The notes under the pieces are model-generated. The model searched no databases. It was given only the letters and a program-made list of their open reading frames with translations, and had not been told where the DNA came from. A stretch of 64,000 bases of DNA from Acidimicrobiia bacterium. Lineage in GTDB: Bacteria; Actinomycetota; Acidimicrobiia; Spongiisociales; UBA5794. Of the stretch, positions 1-9,151 are shown one piece after another; the first letter of the stretch is position 1, and every line of letters begins with the position of its first letter. The stretch spans positions 1 to 64,000 of the forward strand of contig JALSQW010000046.1 of NCBI GenBank assembly GCA_026985095.1, given 5' to 3'. A program made the translations under genes and the position numbers.

Positions 1-315
1 GCCATCCGGAAGGCCGACAGCCTCTCGGGTGGTGAGACGTTCCTGGCCTCCCTCGCCCTGGCCCTCGGCCTCGCCGAGATCGTGGCCAGGACGGGCGGGA
101 GGATGGACGCCTTCTTCCTCGACGAGGGGTTCGGGACCCTGGACCCCGAGCACCTCGACCTCGCCATGGAGGGCATCGAGGCGCTCGTCGCCGCCGCCGA
201 GGGCCGTCTCGTGGTCATCGTCTCCCACGTGCCCGAGATGCGCGAGCGGATCGAGGACCTCGTCGAGCTCGATCGCGACCCGGTCACCGGAGACACGATC
301 GTCGTCCGCGCCTGA
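1..315 (+). CDS. sbcC: SbcC/Rad50-family exonuclease ATPase, C-terminal end (partial)
   Basis: The frame is open from the first base, so the start lies outside the window. The visible 104 residues hold the C-terminal half of an SMC-type ATPase head: an ABC signature LSGGE at local residues 8-12, a Walker B with catalytic acid ([11 protein letters not shown], about 38-48), and the switch histidine in VIVSHV. In SbcC this half pairs with an N-terminal Walker A across a long coiled coil, and works with SbcD in opening DNA ends and hairpins. The [10 protein letters not shown] form is typical of SbcC rather than of SMC or RecN. SbcD is not visible; it would lie upstream. Confidence 0.85.
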   Translation, partial: AIRKADSLSGGETFLASLALALGLAEIVARTGGRMDAFFLDEGFGTLDPEHLDLAMEGIEALVAAAEGRLVVIVSHVPEMRERIEDLVELDRDPVTGDTIVVRA

Positions 316-382
316 TCCGCGGGCCGCGACGTCGTTCTCCCTCCACGGGTCGTGCCCGGACCCGTCGACATGTCCGGTCCGG

Positions 383-388
383 TACGCT
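383..388 (+). promoter_or_regulatory. -10 box (TACGCT) of the CoA transferase gene
   Basis: TACGCT lies seven bases before the GTG at 396. That spacing puts the transcription start at or next to the start codon, so the mRNA would be leaderless. No good -35 box is seen. Confidence 0.45.
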
Positions 389-395
389 GCCCGGC

Positions 396-1544
396 GTGGG
401 ACCGCTGGAAGGCATCACGATCATCGAATTGGCGGGTATCGGCCCGGGACCGTTCTGTGCCTCGCTCTTCGCCGACATGGGGGCCGGCGTCGTCCGTATC
501 GACCGCCCCGGTGGGTCCGGTGACCTGCCCGACCCGATGCGGGCGATCTCGGGTGGCGGGCGGCGCTCGATCGTGATCGATCTCAAACGTCCCGAAGGCG
601 TCGACGTCGCCCTCGCGCTGATCGAAGGCGCCGACGGGCTCATCGAGGGGTACCGGCCCGGGGTGGCCGAACGGCTCGGGATCGGTCCGGAGGCCTGCCT
701 GGCTCGCAACCCCAGCCTCGTCTACGGACGGATGACCGGATGGGGAAGAGAAGGGCCCTATGCGGCGATGGCCGGTCACGACATCGACTACATCGCCCTG
801 ACCGGGGCCCTCCACGCCATCGGCCCGGCGGACGGACCGCCGGTGCCTCCCCTGAACCTCGTCGGTGACTACGGCGGCGGTGCCCTCTACCTGGCGATGG
901 GCATGCTCGCCGCGCTGGTCGAACGCGCGACCTCCGGCCGGGGACAGGTCGTCGATGCGGCCATGGTCGACGGAGCTGCGTCCTTGATGGCTCCGTTCTA
1001 TCGACTCCACGCCGGCGGGTTCTGGTCGGAACGCCGGGGGAGCAATCTCCTCGACGGCGCGGCCCCGTTCTACACCACCTACCGCACCGCCGACGACCGG
1101 TACGTCGCCGTCGGAGCGCTCGAGCCTCGGTTCTACGACGAGCTCATTGCCGGCCTCGGGTTCGATGATGCCGATCTGCCCGATCGGATGGATCCGCGGA
1201 ACTGGCCCGAGCTCAGACGCCGGTTCGCCGAGGTCTTCGCGACCAGGACCCGGGACGACTGGGAGACCGAGTTCACGGGCACCGATGCCTGCGTCGCCCC
1301 GGTACTGTCGGTGGCCGAAGCACCGCATCATCCGCACAACACGGCGCGTGGCGTGTTCGTCGCATCACCCGGCGGCCCGGTCCCGGCTCCGGCGCCCCGC
1401 TTCGGCCGAACGCCCGCGGTTCGGCCCTCGTCGTCGCCTCCGGTGCCGGGGGCCGACACCGAGGCCGTGCTCGTCGACCACGGCTTCGACCACGACGAGA
1501 TCGCCCGCCTCCGCCGGGCCGGGGTCGTCGGCGGGATAGGATGA
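396..1544 (+). CDS. Family III CoA transferase, alpha-methylacyl-CoA racemase type
   Basis: The 382-residue protein opens with the pattern [18 protein letters not shown] and continues with [13 protein letters not shown], as in alpha-methylacyl-CoA racemases of the CaiB/BaiF superfamily. H128 (in AGHDIDY) and D158 (in GDYGGG) fall where the mycobacterial racemase has its catalytic pair. These enzymes epimerise 2-methylacyl-CoA or move CoA between acids. The GTG start is supported by a -10 box seven bases upstream. The gene overlaps the downstream permease by four bases (ATGA), so it is co-transcribed with an importer and pyrimidine-type catabolic genes. Its substrate there is unknown, and a different CoA transfer is possible. 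Confidence 0.85.
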   Translation: MGPLEGITIIELAGIGPGPFCASLFADMGAGVVRIDRPGGSGDLPDPMRAISGGGRRSIVIDLKRPEGVDVALALIEGADGLIEGYRPGVAERLGIGPEACLARNPSLVYGRMTGWGREGPYAAMAGHDIDYIALTGALHAIGPADGPPVPPLNLVGDYGGGALYLAMGMLAALVERATSGRGQVVDAAMVDGAASLMAPFYRLHAGGFWSERRGSNLLDGAAPFYTTYRTADDRYVAVGALEPRFYDELIAGLGFDDADLPDRMDPRNWPELRRRFAEVFATRTRDDWETEFTGTDACVAPVLSVAEAPHHPHNTARGVFVASPGGPVPAPAPRFGRTPAVRPSSSPPVPGADTEAVLVDHGFDHDEIARLRRAGVVGGIG

Positions 1545-2449
1545 CGGCCATGGAGGTGGTCGAGGGAACATCCCGACGCGTCGAGGCGCGCGATGCGTCC
1601 GGCCGGTCCCCGATCCCTCCGGCGTTCCGCTCCTTGGTGTGGTTCCTGGCCATCTTGGGGTCTCTCATGCTGGCCTGGGAGCTCTACAAGGTCGTCGGCA
1701 GAGCCCTCGAAGGGACCGTGCCGCTGCCCGTCCGGCCCGACAACAAGTCGATGCCTCACGTCTGGGACATCCTCGGGGTGTTGTTCACCCGTCGGCTTCC
1801 CAACGAGCCGATCCTCCTGCTCGTGCTCCTGCGCGAATCGCTGTTCACCTTCCGAGAAGCGCTCATCGGGTTCGCCGTGGGGACGACGGTCGGCTTCGCC
1901 CTGGCGATCGCCTTCAGTCAGTCACGGCTGCTCGAACGGGCCTTCATGCCGTACGTCGTGGCCTCCCAGACCGTCCCGCTGGTCGCCATCGCCCCGATCA
2001 TCGTCATCTGGGGAGCCAAGATCGGATGGCCCGTATGGATCTCGGTGTCGATCATCAGTGCCTACCTGGTGTTCTTCCCCGTGGCGATCAACACCCTGCG
2101 GGGTCTCCGATCGCCCGATCCGACCGCGATGGAGTTGATGCGGTCGTACGCCGCGGGCCGGCGCGACACGCTGTGGAAGGTGCAGGCACCCGCCGCGATG
2201 CCGTTCATCTTCTCGGCGTTGAAGATCTCCGCCACGGCCTCGGTCGTCGGAGCGCTCGTCGGCGAGCTACCGTCGTCGCTGAACCAGGGCCTGGGCAGAG
2301 CGCTCCTGTCGTTCATGTACACGTTCATCACCGGGCCCGAGAAGCTGTTCGCGGCGATCCTCGTCGCGTCGGTGCTGTCGATGTCGTTCGTCGGGGCGAT
2401 CGCCACGGCGGAGCACTACGTCCTACGCAACAGGAGGGGATCGAGGTGA
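1541..2449 (+). CDS. ABC transporter permease (SsuC/ThiX-like), first of two
   Basis: A 302-residue inner-membrane protein with about six hydrophobic segments and the binding-protein-dependent permease core, including the EAA-like loop around [21 protein letters not shown]. It belongs to the NitT/TauT/SsuC group, which import organic anions or pyrimidine-like compounds. The start overlaps the CoA transferase by four bases; an alternative ATG lies nine bases further on. The stop overlaps the ATPase gene start (GTGA). With the second permease at 3228 it probably forms a heterodimeric channel. The N-terminal 30 residues are hydrophilic and unlike the family core. Confidence 0.88.
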   Translation: MTAMEVVEGTSRRVEARDASGRSPIPPAFRSLVWFLAILGSLMLAWELYKVVGRALEGTVPLPVRPDNKSMPHVWDILGVLFTRRLPNEPILLLVLLRESLFTFREALIGFAVGTTVGFALAIAFSQSRLLERAFMPYVVASQTVPLVAIAPIIVIWGAKIGWPVWISVSIISAYLVFFPVAINTLRGLRSPDPTAMELMRSYAAGRRDTLWKVQAPAAMPFIFSALKISATASVVGALVGELPSSLNQGLGRALLSFMYTFITGPEKLFAAILVASVLSMSFVGAIATAEHYVLRNRRGSR

Positions 2450-3231
2450 GCGAGCACGCGGTCGTCGCCGAGGGGGTCGGCAAGGTCTTCAACGCCGGAT
2501 CGTCCGACCAGGTGGAGGCGCTCAAGGGCATCGACCTGACCATCGGAGCAGGCGAGTTCGTCTCCTTGATCGGTCCCTCCGGATGCGGCAAGTCCACCCT
2601 GCTGCGCCTCGTCGGGGACCTCGTGCAGCCGAGCGCGGGACGTCTCGAGGTCAACGGCAAGACGCCGCATCGAGCACGACTCGATCGCGACTACGCGATG
2701 GTGTTCCAGAAGGCGACGCTGCTCGAATGGCGCACCGTCGGCAAGAACGTCCAGCTTCCCCTCGAGATCATGGGGGTCGACAAGGCCGAGCGTGAACGTC
2801 GTTCCCGCGAGTTCCTCGACCTGGTGCAGCTCGCCGAGTTCTCCGACCACTACCCGTGGCAGCTCTCGGGGGGGATGCAGCAGCGTGTCGCCATCGCCCG
2901 CGGGCTCGTGTTCGACCCGGCCTTGCTGTTGATGGACGAGCCCTTCGGTGCCCTCGACGAGATGACCAGGGAACGGATGCAGATGGAGTTGATGGACATC
3001 TGGCGGCGCACCGGCAAGACCGTCGTGTTCGTCACCCACTCCATCCCCGAGGCCGTGTTCCTGTCGACGAGGGTCGTGGTCATGTCCCCCCGACCGGGTC
3101 GGATCACCGACGTCATCGACATCGACCTCACGCAACCCCGGACCTTCGATACTCGAGAATCGACCCCGTACTACGAGAAGATGACCGAGGTCAGGGAAGC
3201 CCTTCGGGCGGCAGGGGTGGGCGTCGAATGA
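2446..3231 (+). CDS. ABC transporter ATP-binding protein (NitT/TauT type)
   Basis: The 261-residue ATPase has Walker A (GPSGCGKST), a Q-loop (VFQKATLLEW), signature LSGGMQQRVAIARG, Walker B (LLLMDEPFGALDE) and the switch histidine (VTHS), all in order. The LLxWRTV stretch after the Q-loop is typical of SsuB/TauB/ThiZ-like proteins. It powers the two neighbouring permeases from the cytoplasmic face. The GTG start is set by the four-base GTGA overlap with the upstream permease, and the end overlaps the second permease by ATGA, so the whole set is translationally coupled. Confidence 0.93.
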   Translation: MSEHAVVAEGVGKVFNAGSSDQVEALKGIDLTIGAGEFVSLIGPSGCGKSTLLRLVGDLVQPSAGRLEVNGKTPHRARLDRDYAMVFQKATLLEWRTVGKNVQLPLEIMGVDKAERERRSREFLDLVQLAEFSDHYPWQLSGGMQQRVAIARGLVFDPALLLMDEPFGALDEMTRERMQMELMDIWRRTGKTVVFVTHSIPEAVFLSTRVVVMSPRPGRITDVIDIDLTQPRTFDTRESTPYYEKMTEVREALRAAGVGVE

Positions 3232-4085
3232 GCCTGCGCGACGACCCGGACGTCCTCGAGGCGTTCGATGCCGACGTCCCGGGGGAGCCCCAGGTCGACG
3301 TGTCCCGTCTCCGGGAACGTCTCCGCGAGGTCGCCCCGGCGATCGTCCTGTTCTTCGCCGCCTTGGCGCTGTGGGAGCTGACGGTCATCGCCTTCGGCAT
3401 CCAGGAGTTCCTGCTTCCTCGCCCGACGGTGATCGTCGGCACCCTCGTCGACAACTGGACGGAGATCTCCAAGGCGGCGTTCGCGACCTTCGAGGAGGCC
3501 GTCGGAGGGTTCGTCGTCGGGGCGGCCGCCGGAGCGCTGGTGGCCCTGGCCACGGCCCGCTGGACGGGCTTCCGTACCGGGGTGCTCCCGATCGCGATCG
3601 CCCTCAACTCGGCGCCGATCATCGCTTTGGCCCCGATCATGAACCAGTGGTTCGGACTCACCAACCCGGTGTCCAAGATGGCGGTGGTGGCGATCATCGT
3701 GTTCTTCCCCGTGATGATCAACACCGCCCGAGGGCTCACCGAGGTCGATCCCGCCGAGCTCGAGCTGCTCGATTCGTACGCTGCATCGCCGTCGGAGATC
3801 ATGCGCAACGTTCGGATCCCGAGCTCCCTCCCGTTCGTGTTCGCCGCGTTGAAGGTCGGTACGGTCCTGTCGGTCATCGGCGCCATCGTCGCCGAGTACT
3901 TCGGCGGTCCTCGCGACGTCCTGGGTGTCTACATCACGCAACAAGCGAGTCTGCTCCACATCGCCGAGGCGTGGGCGGCTATTGTCGTGGCGACGGTCCT
4001 CGGGGTGGCGATGTACACGATCGTGCTGGTCGCCGAACGGCTGATCATGCCGTGGCACGCATCCTTCCGGGACCAACGTGTGTGA
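3228..4085 (+). CDS. ABC transporter permease, second of two
   Basis: A 285-residue permease with an acidic N-terminal tail of about 30 residues, a transmembrane segment around APAIVLFFAALALWELTVI, and the transport core with the EAA-type loop LDSYAASPSEIMRNVRIPSS. It is related to the permease at 1541 and shares its length and loop pattern, which suggests an ancient duplication now forming a heterodimer. Two different permease genes flanking one ATPase is common in pyrimidine and taurine importers. ATGA overlap with the ATPase gene fixes the start. Confidence 0.88.
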   Translation: MSLRDDPDVLEAFDADVPGEPQVDVSRLRERLREVAPAIVLFFAALALWELTVIAFGIQEFLLPRPTVIVGTLVDNWTEISKAAFATFEEAVGGFVVGAAAGALVALATARWTGFRTGVLPIAIALNSAPIIALAPIMNQWFGLTNPVSKMAVVAIIVFFPVMINTARGLTEVDPAELELLDSYAASPSEIMRNVRIPSSLPFVFAALKVGTVLSVIGAIVAEYFGGPRDVLGVYITQQASLLHIAEAWAAIVVATVLGVAMYTIVLVAERLIMPWHASFRDQRV

Positions 4086-4096
4086 GCGAGCGAAGG

Positions 4097-4113
4097 CCCG
4101 GACCGCGTCCGGG
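4097..4113 (+). other. Short hairpin between permease and binding-protein genes
   Basis: CCCGGAC and GTCCGGG form a perfect seven-base stem with a three-base loop (CGC). It sits 12 bases after the permease stop and 26 bases before the binding-protein start. Hairpins here in importer operons often mark processing or raise binding-protein mRNA relative to the permeases; that role is inferred. There is no U tract, so a terminator is unlikely. Confidence 0.35.
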
Positions 4114-4139
4114 TGAGACAGAGCGAGGGAGGGGTCCCC

Positions 4140-5273
4140 ATGCGGAGGAACGACACGAAGGCGACGAAGCTCCTTCTCCTGCTTGCGGTGGTGGCGCTGG
4201 TCGCCGCCGCCTGCAGCAGTAGCGGAGGCGGGGACACGGGAGGCACCGGCGGCGACTCCGGCGGCGAGATGACCAAGGTCAGGCTCCAACTCCAATGGTT
4301 CACCCAGGCGCAGTTCGCCGGCTACTACGCGGCGCTGGATCAAGGCTTCTATGCCAAGGAAGGTCTCGACGTGGAGATCCTCCAAGGTGGCGTCGACATC
4401 GTCCCCCAGCAGGTCATCGGCTCGGGCAACGCCGAGTTCGCCATCTCCTGGGTGCCCAAGGCGCTCGTGTCTCGGGAAGAGGGCATCGACATCGTCAACA
4501 TCGGTCAGGTGTTCGAGCGGTCCGGCACCTTGGAGGTGTCGTGGGCCGACTCGGGCATCAAGGAGCCGAAGGACTGGAAGGGCAAGAAGGTCGGTAACTG
4601 GGGGTTCGGGAACGAGTTCGAGCTGATCGCCGCCATCCGGAAGGCGGGCCTGGATCCCAATTCGGACGTGACGCTCGTCCAGCAGGCCTTCGACATGTCG
4701 GCGCTTCTCAACGACGAGGTCGATGCGGCCGAGGCGATGATCTACAACGAGTACGCCCAGGTGCTCGAGACGGTCGACCCCGAGACCGGTGAGCTGTACC
4801 AACCCGAGGACCTGAGTGTGATCGACTTCAACGACGTCGGCACCGCGATGCTCCAGGACTCCATCTGGGCGACCGCCGACTATCTCGAAGCCAACTCGGA
4901 TGTCGCGACCAGGTTCCTGAAGGCATCCTTCGAAGGATGGATCTGGTGCCGGGACAACTTCGATGCGTGCGTTCAGGTCGTGTTGGACAACGCTCCGACC
5001 CTCGGTGAGAGCCACCAGCGGTGGCAGCTCAACGAGATCAATGGCCTCATCTGGCCGGCGACGAACGGCATCGGTGTGATGAACACGCCGTTGTGGGATC
5101 AGACGATCGAGGTGGCCACCTCCGAGCAGATCCTCGGCGCCGCTCCCGATTCCGGGGCGTTCCGCACGGATCTCGCCGAGGCGGCCATCAAGGCGCTCGA
5201 AGCGGAGGGTCTCGACGTCGAGGGCGCCGACTGGACCCGCCAGGAGGTCGAGCTGAAGGAAGGCGGCAACTGA
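4140..5273 (+). CDS. ABC transporter substrate-binding lipoprotein, NMT1/THI5-like
   Basis: The protein starts at ATG 4140 after a strong GAGGGAGGGG ribosome site; an upstream in-frame start at 4113 would spoil the signal peptide. Residues 1-24 form a lipoprotein signal with the acceptor cysteine at 25, followed by a Ser/Gly-rich linker. The mature domain (LQLQWFTQAQFAGYYAALDQGFYAKEGLDVEI) is the NMT1/SsuA-like fold that binds pyrimidine precursors, hydantoins or sulfonates outside the membrane. A double-tryptophan-rich C-terminal half is typical of the family. Context with hydantoinase-type enzymes points to a pyrimidine, dihydropyrimidine or hydantoin ligand, which is an inference. Confidence 0.88.
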   Translation: MRRNDTKATKLLLLLAVVALVAAACSSSGGGDTGGTGGDSGGEMTKVRLQLQWFTQAQFAGYYAALDQGFYAKEGLDVEILQGGVDIVPQQVIGSGNAEFAISWVPKALVSREEGIDIVNIGQVFERSGTLEVSWADSGIKEPKDWKGKKVGNWGFGNEFELIAAIRKAGLDPNSDVTLVQQAFDMSALLNDEVDAAEAMIYNEYAQVLETVDPETGELYQPEDLSVIDFNDVGTAMLQDSIWATADYLEANSDVATRFLKASFEGWIWCRDNFDACVQVVLDNAPTLGESHQRWQLNEINGLIWPATNGIGVMNTPLWDQTIEVATSEQILGAAPDSGAFRTDLAEAAIKALEAEGLDVEGADWTRQEVELKEGGN

Positions 5274-5286
5274 CCCCCGGGGCCCC

Positions 5287-5397
5287 GAACCCAGGGTTCA
5301 GGACGCCCCCTGAGGGTGCCACGAACCCTGGGTTCGCCACGATGTCGTGAACCGTGGGCCGGCGACCTCCCTGAGGGTGCCACGAACCCTGGGTTCG
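5287..5397. repeat. Three 13-bp palindromes with a 29-bp direct repeat
   Basis: The palindrome GAACCC-N-GGGTTC occurs at 5287-5299 (centre A), 5323-5335 (centre T) and 5384-5396 (centre T). The last two lie inside a perfect 29-bp direct repeat at 5308-5336 and 5369-5397, exactly 61 bp apart. A degraded fourth copy may lie at 5349-5358. The cluster stands between the importer operon and the promoter of the catabolic genes, so operators for a dimeric regulator are likely; terminator or REP-like functions are alternatives. Confidence 0.6.
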
Positions 5398-5435
5398 GGA
5401 TCCGGTGAACGGGGGCCGATGGGCGTTTCTGGGAC

Positions 5436-5441
5436 TATGTT
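5436..5441 (+). promoter_or_regulatory. -10 box (TATGTT) of the pyrimidine catabolic operon
   Basis: TATGTT lies 36 bases before the ATG at 5478, leaving a leader of about 30 bases with a GGAG ribosome site. The nearest GAACCC-N-GGGTTC palindrome is centred about 48 bases upstream of the box. I see no strong -35 match, which fits an activated promoter. Confidence 0.4.
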
Positions 5442-5477
5442 GGGTCGAGGACGAGGGAGAGAAGCGAAGGAGCGACG

Positions 5478-6320
5478 ATGGCGAACGTGGTGAAGGCGGC
5501 GATCCTGCAGACGGCGTGGACGGGTGACAAGGACTCGATGATCGAGCACAACGCCAAGTACGCCAGACAGGCCGCAGAGCAGGGCGCCCAGGTGATGTGC
5601 TTCCAGGAGATCTTCTACGGTCCGTACTTCTGCCAGGTGCAGGAGAACGAGCACTTCGACTACGCCGAACCCATCCCCGACGGCCCCACGACCCGCAAGA
5701 TGCAGGAGCTGGCGAAGGAGACCGGCATGGTCCTCGTGCTCCCCATGTTCGAGAAGGAGGACTCGGGGTTCTACTACAACACGGCTGCCGTGGTGGACGC
5801 CGACGGCACGTACCTCGGCAAGTACCGCAAGAACCACATCCCCCACGTCAGCGGATTCTGGGAGAAGTTCTACTTCCGGCCCGGCAACATGGGGTACCCG
5901 GTCTTCGACACGGCCGTGGGGCGGATCGGCGTCTACATCTGCTACGACCGGCACTTCCCCGAAGGGTGGCGGGCACTGGGCCTGCACGGCGCCAAGATCG
6001 TCTTCAACCCGTCCGCGACGAGCCGTGGACTGTCCATGTACCTGTGGAACCTCGAGCAGCCGGCGGCGGCGGTCGCCAACGAGTACTTCATCGGCGCCAT
6101 CAACCGTGTCGGCAAGGAGCCCTTCGGCGACAACGACTTCTACGGATCGTCGTACTTCGTCGACCCCCGCGGTCAGGTCATCGGCGAGGCGGCTTCGGAC
6201 ACCGACGAGGAGCTCGTCGTACGGGACCTCGACCTCGACATGATCGACACCGTCCGCAAGACGTGGGCCTTCTACCGGGATCGCCGTCCCGACACCTACG
6301 GCGACCTGTGCGCACCGTGA
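5478..6320 (+). CDS. Carbon-nitrogen hydrolase, beta-ureidopropionase type
   Basis: The 280-residue protein is a nitrilase-superfamily amidohydrolase with the full catalytic set: E44 (CFQEIFYG), K118 (KYRKNHIPH) and C155 (YICYDRHFPEGW). The RHFPEGWRALG and NPSATSRGLS patterns match N-carbamoyl-beta-alanine or N-carbamoyl-D-amino acid hydrolases. It would split N-carbamoyl-beta-amino acid into the beta-amino acid, CO2 and ammonia, the third step of reductive pyrimidine breakdown. A leader with GGAG precedes ATG 5478. The gene overlaps the aminotransferase by four bases. Beta-ureidopropionase is favoured by context over N-carbamoylputrescine amidase. Confidence 0.88.
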   Translation: MANVVKAAILQTAWTGDKDSMIEHNAKYARQAAEQGAQVMCFQEIFYGPYFCQVQENEHFDYAEPIPDGPTTRKMQELAKETGMVLVLPMFEKEDSGFYYNTAAVVDADGTYLGKYRKNHIPHVSGFWEKFYFRPGNMGYPVFDTAVGRIGVYICYDRHFPEGWRALGLHGAKIVFNPSATSRGLSMYLWNLEQPAAAVANEYFIGAINRVGKEPFGDNDFYGSSYFVDPRGQVIGEAASDTDEELVVRDLDLDMIDTVRKTWAFYRDRRPDTYGDLCAP

Positions 6321-7624
6321 CCGACGGAGACATGACGCCCCACCGCGAGCTCCTGGCCAGACACCGGCAGGTCCTGCCGTCCTGGTTGGCGTTGTACTAC
6401 GACGAGCCCATCGCCCTCGTCGACGGCGAAGGGCGACGGGTCGTCGATGCCGAAGGGAACGAGTACCTCGATTTCTTCGGCGGCATCCTCACGACGATGA
6501 CCGGCTACAAGGTCCCCGAGGTCGTCGCCGCCATCCAACGCCAGGCTGCCGAGATGCTGCACACCTCGACGCTGTACCTCATCGAACCGCAGATCGAGCT
6601 GGCGGAGAAGCTGATCGAACGGTCCCCGATCCCCGATGCCAAGGTGTTCTTCGTCAACTCGGGCTCCGAGGCCAACGAGGCGGCCTTGCTCCTGGCGACC
6701 GCCTATCGCCGATCCAACCAGATCCTGGCCGTGCGCAACAGCTACCACGGTCGCACCTTCAGCGCCGTCGCCATCACGGGGAACCGGGCATGGTCACCGA
6801 CCAGCCTCAGTCCGGTCGATGTCACCTACATCCACGGCGGCTACAAGTACCGGAGCCCCTTCGGTCATCTCCCCGACGACGAGTTCACGGCGGCATGCGT
6901 CGCCGACCTGCGGGACATGCTGGCGATCGCCACGGCGGGGGACGTCGCCGCGATGATCGCCGAGCCGATCCAGGGTGTGGGCGGGTTCGTCACGCCCCCC
7001 GACGGCTTCTTCGGCGCCATGAAGGAGGTCCTCGACGAGCACGGCATCCTGTTCATCTCCGACGAGGTCCAGACCGGCTGGGGACGGACCGGCGAGCACT
7101 TCTGGGGCATCGACGCCCACGGGATGGTCCCCGACATCATCACCTTCGCCAAAGGGCTCGGCAACGGCCTGGCCATCGGCGGGGTGATCGCCCGGGCCGA
7201 GATCATGGACTGCCTCACGGCCAACTCGATCTCCACCTTCGGTGGCAACCCGCTGGCCACGGCCGGCGCGCTGGCCAACCTCGAGTACCTCATCGAACAC
7301 GACCTGCAGACCAATGCCCTCAAGGTCGGCCAGCATCTTCGCTCCCGCCTCGACGATCTCGCCGACCGGTCGGAGATCATCGGCGAGGTTCGCGGCAAGG
7401 GTCTCATGCTCGGCGTTGAACTGGTTCGACCATCGAGCACCGAACCGAATCCTTCCGCCGCCAAGACGATCATGGAGGAGGCGAAGGCAGGGGGGCTGCT
7501 CATCGGCAAGGGCGGCCTGTACGGCAACGTCCTCAGGATCGCCCCTCCGTTGACGCTCACCGAGGCCGAGGCGGACGAAGGCTACGAGATCATCGAGCGG
7601 GCGGTGACCAGCGCCGAGGTGTAG
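6317..7624 (+). CDS. Class III PLP-dependent aminotransferase (beta-alanine or AGXT2-like)
   Basis: From GTG 6317 the protein has 435 residues; ATG 6332 is an alternative. It carries the class III fold with VNSGSEANEAALLLA for phosphate binding, D249 (ISDEVQTGWGRTG), and the Schiff-base lysine K279 in TFAKGLGNG. It resembles alanine-glyoxylate/beta-alanine transaminases (AGXT2 type). After the carbamoyl hydrolase it would take the amino group from beta-alanine or 3-aminoisobutyrate, giving a semialdehyde. The GTGA overlap couples it to the hydrolase. No semialdehyde dehydrogenase gene follows, so that step must be encoded elsewhere. Confidence 0.88.
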   Translation: MTDGDMTPHRELLARHRQVLPSWLALYYDEPIALVDGEGRRVVDAEGNEYLDFFGGILTTMTGYKVPEVVAAIQRQAAEMLHTSTLYLIEPQIELAEKLIERSPIPDAKVFFVNSGSEANEAALLLATAYRRSNQILAVRNSYHGRTFSAVAITGNRAWSPTSLSPVDVTYIHGGYKYRSPFGHLPDDEFTAACVADLRDMLAIATAGDVAAMIAEPIQGVGGFVTPPDGFFGAMKEVLDEHGILFISDEVQTGWGRTGEHFWGIDAHGMVPDIITFAKGLGNGLAIGGVIARAEIMDCLTANSISTFGGNPLATAGALANLEYLIEHDLQTNALKVGQHLRSRLDDLADRSEIIGEVRGKGLMLGVELVRPSSTEPNPSAAKTIMEEAKAGGLLIGKGGLYGNVLRIAPPLTLTEAEADEGYEIIERAVTSAEV

Positions 7625-7661
7625 GACGCCGTCGATCACGACCGAGAAGGGAGAAGCGACC

Positions 7662-9110
7662 ATGCGTACGCTGATCAAGGGCGGGACCGTCGTCACCGCG
7701 ACGGAGAAGATGCGAGCCGACGTGCTCATCGAAGACGACAAGGTCGTCGCCATCTACGATCCCGGCGGTCGAGGGTGGGAGAAGACGCTGACCGAGGCCG
7801 TCGTCGGGGTGCTCGCCGACAAGGTCATCGATGCGACGGGCAAGCTCGTCATGCCCGGCGGGATCGATCCCCACACCCACATGGAGCTTCCCTTCGGCGG
7901 AACGTTCGCCGCCGACACCTTCGAGACCGGCACCCGGGCCGCGGCGTGGGGTGGGACGACGACGATCATCGATTTCGCCGTCCAGACGAAGGGCCAGGGG
8001 TTGCTGGAGGGACTCGAGGCGTGGATGGACAAGGCCGACGGCAAATGCGCCATCGACTACGGCTTCCATCTCATCGTCGGCGACGTCAACGACCAGTCGC
8101 TCAAGGAGATGGACATCGCCGTCGGTGAAGGGGTGACGTCGTTCAAGATGTTCATGGCCTATCCGGGGGTGTTCTACTCCACCGACGGCGAGATCCTGCG
8201 GGCCATGCAGAAGGCGCTCGAGAACGGCTCGACGATCATGATGCACGCCGAGAACGGGATCGCCATCGACGTGCTGGTCCAGCAGGCTCTCGAACGGGGC
8301 GAGACCGACCCGATCTACCACGGGTTGACCCGGCCCCCGGCCCTGGAGGGCGAAGCGACCCACCGGGCCATCGTCCTGGCCGACGTCGCCGGCGGCACCC
8401 CGTTGTACATCGTTCACCTGTCGGCGGCAGAGGCGCTCGAAGAGGTCACGATCGCCCGTGACGAGGGGAAGAACGTGTTCGCCGAGACGTGCCCGCAGTA
8501 CCTGTTCTGCGATCTGGACGACCTCGGCAACGGCTTCGAGGGCGCCAAGTTCGTGTGCTCCCCCCCGATGCGGGACCGAGCCGAGCAGCATCAGGAAGCC
8601 CTCTGGCGCGGCTTGGCGACCAACGACCTGCAGGCGGTGTCGACGGATCACTGCCCGTTCTGCATGGGGGACCATCCGGTCTTCGGGACCCAGAAGCAGC
8701 TCGGGCAGGGGGACTTCTCGAAGATCCCGAACGGCATGCCCGGCGTCGAGTACCGGATGGAGCTCATCTACCACGGCGGCGTCAACGCCGGGCGGATCGG
8801 TCTCAACCGCTTCGTCGAGATCACCTCGACGACCGCGGCCAAGATGTTCGGCCTCTACCCGCAGAAGGGCACGATCGCCATCGGGTCCGATGCCGACATC
8901 GTCGTGTTCGACCCCGACGCCACCCACACGATCTCGGCCAAGACCCATCACATGTGGGTGGACTACTCCCCGTACGAAGGGATGGAGATCACCGGCAAGG
9001 TGGAGACGGTCCTGTCGCGGGGCAAGACGATCATCGAGAACGGCGAGTACCTCGGCGAGCCCGGCGACGGCCGGTATCTGCGGAGGGCGAGCAACCAGTA
9101 CCTGATCTGA
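7662..9110 (+). CDS. hydA: Dihydropyrimidinase / D-hydantoinase
   Basis: The 482-residue cyclic amidohydrolase shows the complete binuclear metal site: H71 and H73 in GGIDPHTHMELPFGG, carboxylated lysine K162 in SFKMFMAYPG, H195 (MMHAENG), H252 (VHLSAAEAL) and D329 (STDHCPF). It opens the dihydropyrimidine or hydantoin ring to an N-carbamoyl amino acid, feeding the hydrolase at 5478. A GGGAGAAG ribosome site precedes the ATG. Gene order (third rather than first) does not follow the pathway order, which is common. Allantoinase is less likely because of the FKMFMAYPG form. Confidence 0.93.
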   Translation: MRTLIKGGTVVTATEKMRADVLIEDDKVVAIYDPGGRGWEKTLTEAVVGVLADKVIDATGKLVMPGGIDPHTHMELPFGGTFAADTFETGTRAAAWGGTTTIIDFAVQTKGQGLLEGLEAWMDKADGKCAIDYGFHLIVGDVNDQSLKEMDIAVGEGVTSFKMFMAYPGVFYSTDGEILRAMQKALENGSTIMMHAENGIAIDVLVQQALERGETDPIYHGLTRPPALEGEATHRAIVLADVAGGTPLYIVHLSAAEALEEVTIARDEGKNVFAETCPQYLFCDLDDLGNGFEGAKFVCSPPMRDRAEQHQEALWRGLATNDLQAVSTDHCPFCMGDHPVFGTQKQLGQGDFSKIPNGMPGVEYRMELIYHGGVNAGRIGLNRFVEITSTTAAKMFGLYPQKGTIAIGSDADIVVFDPDATHTISAKTHHMWVDYSPYEGMEITGKVETVLSRGKTIIENGEYLGEPGDGRYLRRASNQYLI

Positions 9111-9151
9111 TCGAGACCCGATCGAACAGCCGGCGATCACAGGAGGGCCAT

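Noticed and set aside
3171-5015. 614-codon minus-strand frame opposite the importer genes
   Set aside because: It is antisense to a well-supported permease and binding protein, and is rich in His, Arg, Gly and Asp as mirror frames in high-GC DNA are.
5287-5397. CRISPR array
   Set aside because: Only two 29-bp direct repeats with one interval, no cas genes, and the repeat core is a palindrome also present outside the direct repeat.
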